A program made the position numbers and the translations under genes. Positions 24,275 through 32,899 of a DNA stretch of 32,899 bases are shown one piece after another. The notes under the pieces are model-generated. The model had not been told where the DNA came from. It did no database searches and saw only the letters and a list, made by a program, of their open reading frames with translations. Numbering within the stretch: position 1 is the first letter of the stretch; each line of letters begins with the position of its first letter. The DNA comes from Algoriphagus sp. (GTDB lineage: Bacteria; Bacteroidota; Bacteroidia; Cytophagales; Cyclobacteriaceae): NCBI RefSeq assembly GCF_024642405.1, contig NZ_JAHEBC010000009.1, positions 1-32,899 on the forward strand, in the 5' to 3' direction.

Positions 24275-25683
24275 ACGGCATTCAATTTTTGTCTGGAATT
24301 CATCCAGGCAGCAATACCCGGAACCAAACGATCTATATCTCCTGCTCCCAAAGTCACCAGAACTTCCGGGTTTGATTTTTCCAAATGAGCCATCAAATCA
24401 GCTTTCTTGACCAGAGACTTTTTCTTTGATTGAATCTTTCCTAAAAGCATTTCCGAACTCACTCCTTCTATCGGTAATTCTCTTGCTGGATAGATATCCA
24501 GTAAAATCACCTCATCTGCCAATGATAGACTTTCCGAAAATCCATCAGCAAAATCCCTTGTCCTGGAAAATAAATGAGGTTGAAAAACCACCGTAAGCTT
24601 ACTTGTAGGATACATGGCTATCACCGAGCTCAAAAAGGCCCTGATTTCCTCAGGATGATGGGCATAGTCATCGATGTAAACCAATCTCTCTTGATTTACA
24701 TGAATTTCAAATCTTCTTTTTACTCCCCGGAAGGAGGCTAACCCATTTCTAATTTGTTCATCTGGAATGCCATGCTCTGTAGCTATAGCAATGGCTACCA
24801 AAGCATTTTCCACATTATGGAAACCTGGAATGAAAAGTTCTAAATGAGATATCTCTTTTTGACCATCTACATAGTCAAAAACAAAAGAGCCTGGTTTTGC
24901 CTGAATGTTTTTTGCACGAATTCCTTCTGACCTCAATCCATATAATCTAATGGGAACTTTAGGCATTCTTACTTCTCCTAATCTATCCGCTGCATTGTAT
25001 TGAATAAACAGCTTTCCCTTTTTGTCAATTAGTTTAACAAATTCTCCAAAGCCATCCAGAATAGTATTTTCATCTCCATAGATATCTAGGTGATCAGCAT
25101 CCGTACTTGTCACTACCGCCTCGTTTGGATGCAATCTCAGGAAGGATCTATCAAATTCATCTGCTTCAACTACCACCAACGTCGGTTCTTTAGATTTTTT
25201 ATCTCCCAGAATCAGATTACTTTGGTAATTCTGAGTGATCCCTCCGAGAAATGCAGCTACAGGTTTCCCGGCAACTTTCAATAAGTGAGCAATCAAAGAG
25301 GAAGTGGTGGTTTTACCGTGAGTCCCAGCTACTGCGATCGTATGGAAATTTTTAGTCACTATCCCCAATACCTCCGATCTTTTCTTTAAGTCATAACCAT
25401 GCTCTCGGAAGTAACCCAATTGCACACTGTCTTTTGGAATTGCAGGAGTCCAGACGATTAAGGTAGAATCCGATGACGTTTTCACTTTCTCAGGAATCGT
25501 GTCTAGAGAATCTTCAAAAGTCACCGGCATTCCTTCGGCGATTAATTCCTCTGTCAATGGAGAAGGTGTTCGGTCATATCCGGATACAGCATATCCCTCA
25601 TGACGAAACCATCGGGCCAAGGCACTCATGCCTATACCGCCGATTCCGAGGAAATAAACTCTATGTATACCTTCGAAGCTCAT
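24271..25683 (-). CDS. murC: UDP-N-acetylmuramate--L-alanine ligase MurC
   Basis: 470-aa cytoplasmic ATP-dependent ligase adding L-Ala to UDP-MurNAc, the first step of the stem peptide. The UDP-binding N-terminal domain opens with YFLGIGGIGMSALARWF. The ATP-binding P-loop is AGTHGKTTT (119-127); MurC-type THGK distinguishes it from the TNGK of MurD and MurE. Further marks are VEADEFDRSF, DADHLDIYGD and YIDDYAHHPEE. The length is normal. It overlaps murG upstream and ftsQ downstream by 4 nt each, as in a tightly coupled operon. Confidence 0.97.
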   Translation of the reverse strand: MSFEGIHRVYFLGIGGIGMSALARWFRHEGYAVSGYDRTPSPLTEELIAEGMPVTFEDSLDTIPEKVKTSSDSTLIVWTPAIPKDSVQLGYFREHGYDLKKRSEVLGIVTKNFHTIAVAGTHGKTTTSSLIAHLLKVAGKPVAAFLGGITQNYQSNLILGDKKSKEPTLVVVEADEFDRSFLRLHPNEAVVTSTDADHLDIYGDENTILDGFGEFVKLIDKKGKLFIQYNAADRLGEVRMPKVPIRLYGLRSEGIRAKNIQAKPGSFVFDYVDGQKEISHLELFIPGFHNVENALVAIAIATEHGIPDEQIRNGLASFRGVKRRFEIHVNQERLVYIDDYAHHPEEIRAFLSSVIAMYPTSKLTVVFQPHLFSRTRDFADGFSESLSLADEVILLDIYPARELPIEGVSSEMLLGKIQSKKKSLVKKADLMAHLEKSNPEVLVTLGAGDIDRLVPGIAAWMNSRQKLNAV

Positions 25684-26762
25684 GCTACCAATTGTTCTAT
25701 TTCTTTTCTTATGGCTATTGCCGCATTCGGTTTTGCCAAACTTCTAATATTTGATCCTAATGCCAATCCTATTGAGGGATCGGCTATCAGTTCATCCAAT
25801 TTCAATTTCAATTTTCCTACAGCATCATTGTCCTTCAAAAGCCAAGCTGCATTATGACTCACATAAGCCATTGCGTTTTTGGTTTGATGATCCTCAGCCA
25901 CATTTGGTGAAGGGATGAAAATCACAGGCTTCCCAACTATTGAAAGTTCAGAAACTGATAAAGCACCAGCTCTGGAAACTATGATATCCGCTGCAGCATA
26001 TGCCAAATCCATCTCTCGGATAAATTCTCGCAAATGGATATTGTTTAGAGCAGCAGCATCAGTTTTCTCAAGCATTTCCTTGAAATAATATTTACCAGAC
26101 TGCCATAGTACTTGATATCCAGATTGGTCAAGCTTTTTCATATCCTTCAAAACTGCCTGATTCAGCGTTCTCGCTCCTAATGAGCCCCCTAAAACCAGCA
26201 CTGTTATCTTTCCTTCGTTCAAACCAAAATGTTCGAATGCCTTTCCCCTTTTGCCATTTAGCTCAAGGATATCTTTCCGAACTGGATTTCCCGTATAGAT
26301 TATTTTTTCTAAAGGGAAAAACTGCTCCATATTTGGATAGGCAACACATATCCTTTTTGCTTTTTTAGCCAAAATCTTATTGGTCAATCCAGCATAAGAA
26401 TTCTGCTCCTGGACCAATGTTGGAATTCCTTTACTTTGAGCGGCATAAAGGATGGGACCACTTGCATATCCTCCCACTCCAACCACTACATCTGGCCGAA
26501 ATTCCTTCACCATTTTTTTCGCTTTCATTAGGCTTTTCAAAAGTTTGAAGGGAAATTTCAGGTTCTCCAAAGTCAAACTCCTTTGCAAGCCAGCTACCGG
26601 TAAGCCTTCAATTCTATATCCAGCCTCAGGAACTTTTTGCATTTCCATTTTGCCAAGTGCACCGACAAAAAGAATCTCGCTGTCTGGGAATTCTTCTTTC
26701 CAGGCATTCGCAATGGCGATAGCCGGATAGATATGTCCTCCAGTTCCTCCTCCACTGATCAT
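25680..26762 (-). CDS. murG: UDP-GlcNAc transferase MurG (start codon uncertain)
   Basis: Membrane-associated GT28 glycosyltransferase that adds GlcNAc to lipid I to make lipid II; 360 aa from the ATG at 26762. The glycine-rich loop GGGTGGHIYPA sits at residues 4-14; other signatures are GVGGYASGP, VQEQNSYAGLTNK, LGGSLGARTLNQ and SRAGALSVSEL. This ATG cuts the usual first beta strand: the in-frame codons just upstream read KRTYRI, which resembles the usual MurG N-terminus, but no ATG, GTG or TTG lies between them and the in-frame stop. Either a shorter protein is made or a non-standard codon (such as the ATC at 26787-26789) is used. The ftsW stop lies 29 nt upstream. Confidence 0.95.
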   Translation of the reverse strand: MISGGGTGGHIYPAIAIANAWKEEFPDSEILFVGALGKMEMQKVPEAGYRIEGLPVAGLQRSLTLENLKFPFKLLKSLMKAKKMVKEFRPDVVVGVGGYASGPILYAAQSKGIPTLVQEQNSYAGLTNKILAKKAKRICVAYPNMEQFFPLEKIIYTGNPVRKDILELNGKRGKAFEHFGLNEGKITVLVLGGSLGARTLNQAVLKDMKKLDQSGYQVLWQSGKYYFKEMLEKTDAAALNNIHLREFIREMDLAYAAADIIVSRAGALSVSELSIVGKPVIFIPSPNVAEDHQTKNAMAYVSHNAAWLLKDNDAVGKLKLKLDELIADPSIGLALGSNIRSLAKPNAAIAIRKEIEQLVA

Positions 26763-26791
26763 GATGCGATATGTTCTTTTCGTTTCGATAG

Positions 26792-27958
26792 TTATGCTGT
26801 TCTTAATCTTGATTTATTTGCTGCAGTTACACTGCCTAATTCTTCATCTTGATGATCCCCACGACTTACTGAGAGGATTATTCCCAAGGAAATTCCAGTA
26901 AAAACTAAAGAGGTTCCTCCCATGCTTAGAAGTGGAAGAGGCAATCCTGTAATTGGTCCGAGACCAACAGCAACTGCCATATTCACTAAAGCTTGAATCA
27001 CCAATGCAAAACTGAGTCCTGCGGATAGCAATCCTCCAAATGCTTTATTGGAGTTTGCAACGATTCTCATACCTCGATAGAGAAGTGCCAAATAGAGAAA
27101 GAGAACTGAAACGCCTCCAACCAGACCATATTCTTCTATGATGATTGCATAGATGAAATCTGAATATGGGTGAGGTAATGAGTTTCTCTGCTCACTATTT
27201 CCAGGGCCTTTACCGGTCACTCCACCAGTTGCAATCGCGATGTAAGACTGTTCTGCTTGGAAAGGAACTTCCTCCTCATCCATAAATGCTTCTATTCTGG
27301 AAAAGAATGTCTCTCCTCTTTGGCCTAAGAAAACAGCCGCGGTTAATCCAAGAACCCCAACCATGACAACCATTGCAAGATACTTTACCGGAACACGTCC
27401 AATAAACATGATCAGCAAGCAGGTCAACAATAGCAATATTGCCGTTGACATATTTGCCATAGCAATCAATAAGCAAATCACTCCAATGGAGATTATGATG
27501 GGGACAAACGTATTTTTAAAGTCTTTAATATTGTTTTGCTTCCTAGCCAGCATAGCTGCCAAAGCTGCTATCAAAGCAAGTTTTGCCAAATCCGAAGGTT
27601 GAAATGCCTGATTGATCACAGGAATTGTAAGCCATCTGTTTGCCTCATTAATATTTGAGCCAAACATATAAGTCAACATCAATAATGGGATCGATAAGAA
27701 CATGGCCAATCTGGCGTAAAGCGCATAATTCTTATAGGGGATTTTATGTGCAAACCACATAACAACTAGTGATACAAACACTAAAAAGGAATGCCTAAAT
27801 AAATACACCTCCGTATTGCCTCCAGCATATTTATAAGCCAAAGATCCAGTCGCAGAATACACTACCAGAATACTGAATAGCGACAACAAGATCACTATCC
27901 CCCAGATTAGAGGGTCTCCCTTGAAGTGTCTATCTATCCATGCCTTAAACTGATTCAT
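26792..27958 (-). CDS. ftsW: Septal peptidoglycan polymerase FtsW
   Basis: 388-aa SEDS family glycosyltransferase working with the FtsI-type transpeptidase at the septum. About ten membrane helices are visible, starting with IWGIVILLSLFSILVVYSA. SEDS motifs include NRWLTIPVINQAFQPSDLAKL in the central part, the large extracytoplasmic loop ending GKGPGNSEQRNSLPHPYSDF, and IIEEYGLVGG, then PLLSMGGTSL near the C-terminus. A charged cytoplasmic tail of about 25 residues follows. FtsW rather than RodA is inferred from the location between murD and murG. Its start overlaps the murD stop by 4 nt. Confidence 0.96.
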   Translation of the reverse strand: MNQFKAWIDRHFKGDPLIWGIVILLSLFSILVVYSATGSLAYKYAGGNTEVYLFRHSFLVFVSLVVMWFAHKIPYKNYALYARLAMFLSIPLLMLTYMFGSNINEANRWLTIPVINQAFQPSDLAKLALIAALAAMLARKQNNIKDFKNTFVPIIISIGVICLLIAMANMSTAILLLLTCLLIMFIGRVPVKYLAMVVMVGVLGLTAAVFLGQRGETFFSRIEAFMDEEEVPFQAEQSYIAIATGGVTGKGPGNSEQRNSLPHPYSDFIYAIIIEEYGLVGGVSVLFLYLALLYRGMRIVANSNKAFGGLLSAGLSFALVIQALVNMAVAVGLGPITGLPLPLLSMGGTSLVFTGISLGIILSVSRGDHQDEELGSVTAANKSRLRTA

Positions 27959-29307
27959 GCGATGGTTTCTGGTTTGAGTTCATTAACTGCGACACGAAAT
28001 TGGTCACCCCTATCTTCATAATTCTTAAACAAGTCAAAACTTGCACATGCAGGTGAAAGTAAAACCACATCACCAGGGACAGCTAAAAGTTGACCCCATG
28101 CTACAGCTTCTTTAATACTTTGGGTTTCTCGAATATCTCTGACTGAATTACCAAATGCTTTTTTCAACTTGGAATTGTCTTTCCCTAAGCAGATAAGACA
28201 CTTCACTTTTTCTTCAACCAAGTCCAAAACGGAGCTATAATCATTTCCTTTGTCCACTCCTCCTGCTATCCAAATCAATGGATTTTTAAAAGCGTCCAAA
28301 GCATAAGCGGTGGCCTCCACATTGGTTCCTTTGCTATCGTTTATAAAAGAAACTCCATTGATTTCCTTGATCAATTCCATCCTATGAGGAGCATTCTTAA
28401 AGCTTTCAAAAGCGTCAAGCATTTGCTCTTCTTTGACTCCCGCTAATAATGCAGCCATTCCTGCACAGAGGGCATTCATAATATTATGGTCTCCTTTTAA
28501 AGAAAGCTTATCTATAGAGATAGTAGCATGTTGATCGGAAGTCTTTATATGCAGTGAATTGCCATCTGAAAAAGCTCCTTTATCAATTTTTGAATTATTC
28601 CCTATCCAATAGATTTCAGGTCTCAATTTTATTTTATTCAAACCCTCTTGAGTCAAAGGATCCTGCTCATTTAAAATTGCCTGAGCTAAAGGCTCCATAT
28701 TTTTAAACAATCCAAACTTAGACTCTATGTAATTCTCAATTTTATAATCGTACCGATCCAAATGGTCCGGAGTGATATTGGTCAAAATTGCAATGGCTGG
28801 TTTAAAGAAGAAAAATCCATCAATCTGGAAACTGCTACACTCAATTACCCACCAATGATGATCTCCTTCCAACAATTGAGCTGCCCAGCTTTTTCCTACG
28901 TTACCTGCTAATCCAACATCTAATCCAGCTGATTTTAGCAAATGATAAGTCAAAAGCGTAGTAGTCGTCTTTCCGTTGGTACCAGTAATGGCAATTACTT
29001 TTCCAGCACTATATCGAAATGCAAACTCTAATTCATCAATTACAGAAATTCCCTCCTCCAAAGCTTTCTCAACTATGGAAGCTGTGTCAGGAATACCGGG
29101 AGATTTAATTATCAAATCCGAATCCAGAATAATTGATTCTGTATGCAAGCCTTCCTCAAAAGGGATTTCTTCCTCCCTCAACTTTTCTTTCCTGCTATCG
29201 CTTATTTTTCCAGAATCTGAAACCCAAACGGCAAAGCCATTCCGCTTTGCGAGCAATGCTGCTCCCAATCCGCTTTCTCCTGCTCCCAGAATGGCTATCT
29301 GTTTCAT
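27955..29307 (-). CDS. murD: UDP-N-acetylmuramoyl-L-alanine--D-glutamate ligase MurD
   Basis: 450-aa cytoplasmic ligase adding D-Glu to UDP-MurNAc-L-Ala. The N-terminal Rossmann-like domain shows ILGAGESGLGAALLA; the P-loop is TGTNGKTTT (108-116). Supporting fragments are ECSSFQIDG, LTNITPDHLDRYD, FINDSKGTNVEAT and VLLSPACASFDLFKNYEDRG, the last a MurD hallmark. Length is usual. It lies 7 nt after mraY and overlaps ftsW by 4 nt. Confidence 0.97.
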   Translation of the reverse strand: MKQIAILGAGESGLGAALLAKRNGFAVWVSDSGKISDSRKEKLREEEIPFEEGLHTESIILDSDLIIKSPGIPDTASIVEKALEEGISVIDELEFAFRYSAGKVIAITGTNGKTTTTLLTYHLLKSAGLDVGLAGNVGKSWAAQLLEGDHHWWVIECSSFQIDGFFFFKPAIAILTNITPDHLDRYDYKIENYIESKFGLFKNMEPLAQAILNEQDPLTQEGLNKIKLRPEIYWIGNNSKIDKGAFSDGNSLHIKTSDQHATISIDKLSLKGDHNIMNALCAGMAALLAGVKEEQMLDAFESFKNAPHRMELIKEINGVSFINDSKGTNVEATAYALDAFKNPLIWIAGGVDKGNDYSSVLDLVEEKVKCLICLGKDNSKLKKAFGNSVRDIRETQSIKEAVAWGQLLAVPGDVVLLSPACASFDLFKNYEDRGDQFRVAVNELKPETIA

Positions 29308-29314
29308 TATCTTT

Positions 29315-30526
29315 TTATCTCAATTTTAATATTGCCAATGTGATGACCGCCAAAAGAATCCCGATGATCCAGAATCGAGTCACAATTTTAGATTCAGGAA
29401 TATTTTTCTTTTGGTAATGATGATGCAATGGTGACATTAGAAATATCCTCCTGCCTTCTCCGTATTTTTTCCTGGTATATTTAAAATAACTGACCTGAAT
29501 AATGACGCTGGCATTTTCAATCACAAACACCCCGCACATGATTGGAATCAATAATTCCTTTCGAAGCGTCAAAGCCAGAACCGCAATCACTCCCCCGAGC
29601 ATTAGACTCCCGGTATCTCCCATAAAGACCTGAGCTGGATAGGCATTGTACCATAAGAATCCAATACAAGCTCCAATAAAAGCTGAGGTGAAAATCACCA
29701 ACTCCCCTGAATTCGGGATATACATAATGTTGAGGTATTGGGAGAAAATGGCATTACCACTGATGTATGCGAAAATCGCAATCGTCAATCCAATAATCGC
29801 AGAGGTGCCTGCTGCCAATCCATCAATCCCGTCAGTAATATTCGCTCCATTAGACACAGCCGTAATGATGAAAATCACGACCAAAATGTATAACACAGGC
29901 GTCATCGCCTCACCCAAAAAGTCAAGCAAGGTCTCGTAATTCAGCTCATTGTTTTTGACAAAGGGGATAGTGGTTTTTGCAACATTGACATCTTTAAAAG
30001 CAGGGGTCTCGACAACTCCTTCTTCAATGGAAACAGGATTTTGGAATTCTCGGATCACCACATCTTCATTGAAGTAAAGCGTGGCTCCTACAATTATTCC
30101 AATACCGATCTGACCAACTATCTTGAATTTCCCTGCAAGGCCTTCTTTATTTTTTCTAAAAACCTTGATATAATCGTCTAAGAAACCAATTCCTCCTAAC
30201 CAAACCGTGGTTATCAGCAATAGAATGATGTACACATTATTAAGATCAGCAAAAAGAAGCGTTGGTATTAAAATCGCTGCAATCATCATCAGACCACCCA
30301 TGGTTGGAGTGCCTTTTTTCTGAGATTGTCCTTCTAGCCCCAGGTCACGTACTGTCTCACCAATTTGCTTTCTCCTGATCCAGTTGATGATATTCTTACC
30401 AAAAGTGATAGTGATGATCAAAGAAAAAAGCGCAGCCATCCCCGCCCTAAAAGAGATGTATCGAAATACACCTGTTCCAGGAATGTCTAAGACTTGATCT
30501 AAATATTCAAAAATCGGATACAACAT
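29315..30526 (-). CDS. mraY: Phospho-MurNAc-pentapeptide translocase MraY
   Basis: 403-aa integral membrane enzyme transferring phospho-MurNAc-pentapeptide to undecaprenyl phosphate to form lipid I. Ten or so membrane helices are seen. Catalytic motifs are the [14 protein letters not shown] pair of aspartates, the [14 protein letters not shown] segment, [12 protein letters not shown] and the [10 protein letters not shown] histidine cluster. It is about 40 residues longer than the ~360-aa enzyme of E. coli; the extra sequence is a hydrophilic insert around 155-200 ([20 protein letters not shown] region), probably periplasmic and found in Bacteroidota MraY as far as I recall. It starts 2 nt after murE. 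Confidence 0.97.
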   Translation of the reverse strand: MLYPIFEYLDQVLDIPGTGVFRYISFRAGMAALFSLIITITFGKNIINWIRRKQIGETVRDLGLEGQSQKKGTPTMGGLMMIAAILIPTLLFADLNNVYIILLLITTVWLGGIGFLDDYIKVFRKNKEGLAGKFKIVGQIGIGIIVGATLYFNEDVVIREFQNPVSIEEGVVETPAFKDVNVAKTTIPFVKNNELNYETLLDFLGEAMTPVLYILVVIFIITAVSNGANITDGIDGLAAGTSAIIGLTIAIFAYISGNAIFSQYLNIMYIPNSGELVIFTSAFIGACIGFLWYNAYPAQVFMGDTGSLMLGGVIAVLALTLRKELLIPIMCGVFVIENASVIIQVSYFKYTRKKYGEGRRIFLMSPLHHHYQKKNIPESKIVTRFWIIGILLAVITLAILKLR

Positions 30527-30528
30527 TC

Positions 30529-31992
30529 TCAGCTCTGGGTAAATTGCGTTAATAATTCTGTCACCACTTCTGCATCATCAAAGTGATGTTTCACTCCTTT
30601 TATTTCTTGGTAATCCTCATGTCCTTTTCCTGCGATCAAGATTATATCCCCTTTATTTGAAAGCATACATGCTGTCTTAATTGCCTCTCTGCGATCTTCA
30701 ATCGTTAATATTTTTCTAATTTCTGATGGGCCAATTCCGGATTGCATATCTTTCAAAATTTCCATAGGGTCTTCAAAACGAGGATTATCTGAGGTTAAAA
30801 TCGCTTTATTACTTTCCTGAACAGCGATTTTTGCCATAATGGGCCTTTTGGTTTTGTCACGATTCCCTCCACACCCAACTACTGTGATCAATTGTTCCAC
30901 ACCGGTTCTGACGCCATTTATAGTTTTTAAGACATTATCTAATGCGTCAGGAGTGTGCGCATAGTCTACTATCGCAGTGATCCCTCCAATTGAAATTCGA
31001 TCAAATCTGCCTTTAGCTCCTTTGATGGCAGACAATTCTCGAAGCACTTCCTCTTCTTCCTCCCCCAAAAGGACAGCTGTTGCCATCACTCCTAAAAGAT
31101 TGTATGCATTGAAGGAGCCAATCATTAAAAACCAGATCAACTTTCCATTAATATCCAGTTCCAAACCTTCAAGGGTATTGGAAATAATTTTCGCTTTGAA
31201 ATCAGAAGGGGATTTAAGTCCAAAAGTCAGATGTGTTGCCTTACAATTTTGAAGCATAACCATCCCTCGCTTATCATCCTCATTGACTAAAGCAAAAGCA
31301 TCTTTCGGTAAATCATCAAATAGCTTTTTCTTGGCTTTGATATACTCATCAAAGGTCTTGTGATAATCCAGGTGATCGTGAGAAATGTTTGTAAAAACAG
31401 CTCCAACTAATTTCAAACCAGCAATTCTTTCTTGTACGATGGCATGAGAACTTGCTTCCATGAAGCAATGCGTACATCCCGCATCCAACATTTTGCGAAG
31501 CAAAGCCTGAACACTTACCGAATCTGGAGTCGTATGAGTAGCTGGGATCACCTCTTCATTTATCTTATTTTCTACCGTAGACAGCAACCCGGTACTATAA
31601 CCCAGTGCCATGTATAGCTGGTGAAGGAGCGTAACGGTGGTGGTTTTACCATTGGTCCCTGTTACCGCTACTACTTTTATTTTTTCGGAGGGATTATCGA
31701 AGTAATTTGATGCCATAATGCCCATGGCTTTTGCTGAATTCACTACTTGTACGTAGGTGATTCCATCTTTAAGTTCAGAAGGTAGCTGCTCACAGATAAT
31801 TACTTTAGCCCCTTTTTCAATAGCAGTTTCAATAAATTCATGTCCATCTACCTGAGTCCCTGGAACAGCTACAAATACTGACCTATCGACCACTTTTCTG
31901 CTATCAAAGACAATATTCTGAATCCGCAATTCCATGTCACCGGTAGTGCTGATTAGAGATACTTTATATAATATGTCTTTTAGTACTTTCAT
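30529..31992 (-). CDS. murE: UDP-MurNAc-tripeptide synthetase MurE (meso-DAP type)
   Basis: 487-aa cytoplasmic ligase adding the third stem residue. The P-loop is TGTNGKTTT (111-119). The substrate-selecting motif reads DNPR (402-405, SDNPRFEDP), the form found in meso-diaminopimelate-adding enzymes; lysine-adding MurE have a different motif. Other marks are DSRKV at 30-34, [20 protein letters not shown] with the lysine-rich region after it that holds the carbamylated lysine, and [11 protein letters not shown]. This predicts meso-DAP-type peptidoglycan, as in most Bacteroidota. It starts directly at the end of the ftsI-type gene with no spacer. Confidence 0.97.
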   Translation of the reverse strand: MKVLKDILYKVSLISTTGDMELRIQNIVFDSRKVVDRSVFVAVPGTQVDGHEFIETAIEKGAKVIICEQLPSELKDGITYVQVVNSAKAMGIMASNYFDNPSEKIKVVAVTGTNGKTTTVTLLHQLYMALGYSTGLLSTVENKINEEVIPATHTTPDSVSVQALLRKMLDAGCTHCFMEASSHAIVQERIAGLKLVGAVFTNISHDHLDYHKTFDEYIKAKKKLFDDLPKDAFALVNEDDKRGMVMLQNCKATHLTFGLKSPSDFKAKIISNTLEGLELDINGKLIWFLMIGSFNAYNLLGVMATAVLLGEEEEEVLRELSAIKGAKGRFDRISIGGITAIVDYAHTPDALDNVLKTINGVRTGVEQLITVVGCGGNRDKTKRPIMAKIAVQESNKAILTSDNPRFEDPMEILKDMQSGIGPSEIRKILTIEDRREAIKTACMLSNKGDIILIAGKGHEDYQEIKGVKHHFDDAEVVTELLTQFTQS

Positions 31993-32899
31993 TTAGCCTA
32001 AAACAAGGTTAATGGTGGCATTATTGATTAATTCTGAACCTGGGGAAAGCGATTGGTTTTTCACTACACCTTTTCCTGAATAATTTACTTTCAGACCTTT
32101 ATTTTCAAGAATATATAAGGCGTCTTTCAGTGGTAATCCTGAGACATCAGGGACCAATGGCTTATCCATTTCATTGTTTTGCCATTGGACATTATCTCCT
32201 GTCGATACGGTTCTCACCCATTCCTCTGCATTCGCAGGACTGGCTTTTACACCTAACTCATCAAAAATCTCATTTAGCTCCCCTCCTCTTCCTGCTTTAA
32301 TTAATGGCGTTTTTGGGTTAGAATTTTCAGCCTGGAAAATCTGAGTTTGATTCGATGGATTCAACTCAATATCCAATGCATAAATCCTGTCCGCGATTTC
32401 TTTGAAAACCGGTGCTGAAACATCCCCTCCATAAGCTGCAAAGCCTTTTGGGCTATCGATCACCACAATCATGGAGTATTTAGGATTGTCAGCAGGGAAA
32501 TATCCCGCGAAACTCGTGTAGTACTTTTGGGTATATTTACCATCAATTAGCTTTTGGGCAGTACCAGTTTTCCCAGCTATTTTATAATCAGCGTTTGCAA
32601 TATTTCTTGCAGTTCCCCGTACTACTACGCCTTCCAAAAGTTCCTGCAATAGCTTGATCGTTTTATCAGACGCGATTTGCTTTCGGAGAATTTCAGTTTC
32701 GTATCGCTCTTGAATGGTGTTTCCCTTCGCAATTGCCTTTACAATAATTGGCTTCACCATCGTTCCCCCATTTGCCACCGCATTATATAAAGCAAGGGTG
32801 TGAAGAGGATTTAACTTGATTTCGTATCCAATGGAAATCCATGGCAAGGATGTTCCATACCAGTTTTTATCTCCTGGTTTTTTAAAATATGGTTTCCCT
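31993..32899 (-). CDS. ftsI: FtsI/PBP2-type septal transpeptidase, 3' part only
   Basis: C-terminal part (about 302 residues) of a class B penicillin-binding protein; the 5' end lies beyond the right edge. The frame stays open to the last base, so an apparent TTG start at 32847 is not real: codons before it read FKKPGDKNWYGTSLPWISIGYE. The third active-site box KTG is present (IAGKTGTAQK), preceded by the usual NPLHTLALYNAVANGGTMVKP helix; the SxxK and SxN boxes would lie in the missing part. A single PASTA domain closes the protein (VPDVSGLPLKDALYILENKG ... to the end). It crosslinks septal peptidoglycan with FtsW. First visible gene of the dcw operon. Confidence 0.94.
   Translation of the reverse strand, partial: GKPYFKKPGDKNWYGTSLPWISIGYEIKLNPLHTLALYNAVANGGTMVKPIIVKAIAKGNTIQERYETEILRKQIASDKTIKLLQELLEGVVVRGTARNIANADYKIAGKTGTAQKLIDGKYTQKYYTSFAGYFPADNPKYSMIVVIDSPKGFAAYGGDVSAPVFKEIADRIYALDIELNPSNQTQIFQAENSNPKTPLIKAGRGGELNEIFDELGVKASPANAEEWVRTVSTGDNVQWQNNEMDKPLVPDVSGLPLKDALYILENKGLKVNYSGKGVVKNQSLSPGSELINNATINLVLG

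Noticed and set aside
32845-32847. TTG as start of the FtsI-type gene
   Set aside because: The frame continues upstream to the window edge with family-typical residues, so the gene is cut by the window and not initiated here.

Overview
The window looks like chromosomal DNA of a Bacteroidota member, most likely order Cytophagales and close to Cyclobacteriaceae (Algoriphagus-like). This rests on four things: a gldA-gldF-gldG gliding-type ABC operon; a division/cell-wall (dcw) cluster in Bacteroidota order; an FtsZ ending in the phylum-typical tail FLHDNVD; and AT-rich spacers that lack Shine-Dalgarno sequences but carry TTG/TTTG...TAnnTTTG-type promoter candidates. The genus is inference. No rRNA, tRNA, IS element, phage gene or CRISPR array is visible.

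Layout. (1) 1-9,588, plus strand, small accessory and metabolic genes: a Tat-exported Gfo/Idh/MocA oxidoreductase followed by a Tat-exported TIM-barrel sugar isomerase-like protein, a VOC protein, an NmrA-like NAD(P)-binding protein, an AraC regulator followed by an AhpD-like CxxC protein, a second VOC protein, a trypsin-like protease with the layout of plant Deg9/Deg2, a lipoprotein amidohydrolase and a VF530-family small protein. (2) 9,589-9,800: an intergenic stretch with degenerate repeats and a strong terminator. (3) 9,801-15,974, minus strand: dnaN, the gldAFG ABC transporter operon, a membrane-anchored thioredoxin-like protein and an SDR. (4) 16,121-18,927, plus strand: two tandem, gap-free paralogous M20 amidohydrolases with signal peptides. 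(5) 18,994-20,432: purine nucleoside phosphorylase (minus) and an NADPH-dependent FMN reductase (plus). (6) 20,436-32,899, minus strand: the dcw cluster, read in transcription order as 'ftsI-murE-mraY-murD-ftsW-murG-murC-ftsQ-ftsA-ftsZ.

How the genes work together. The dcw genes are nearly seamless (several ATGA overlaps). MurE, MurD and MurC act in the cytoplasm on the UDP-MurNAc-peptide, MraY and MurG make lipid I and lipid II, FtsW with the FtsI-type transpeptidase polymerises and crosslinks septal peptidoglycan, and FtsQ, FtsA and FtsZ form and anchor the divisome. murF and ddl are not in the window. The ftsI-type gene runs off the right edge, so only its 3' part is present. ftsZ appears to have an additional promoter of its own.

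Most of the window is conserved core or ordinary accessory sequence, and I do not see a convincing new multi-gene system. The best second-look items are the Deg9/Deg2-like protease without a signal peptide, the missing canonical start codon for a full-length MurG, the tandem M20 pair with a perfect palindrome between the copies, a palindrome straddling the -33 box of the NmrA-like gene, FtsZ's long acidic linker with its conserved extreme tail, and the repeat-rich spacer downstream of dnaN.
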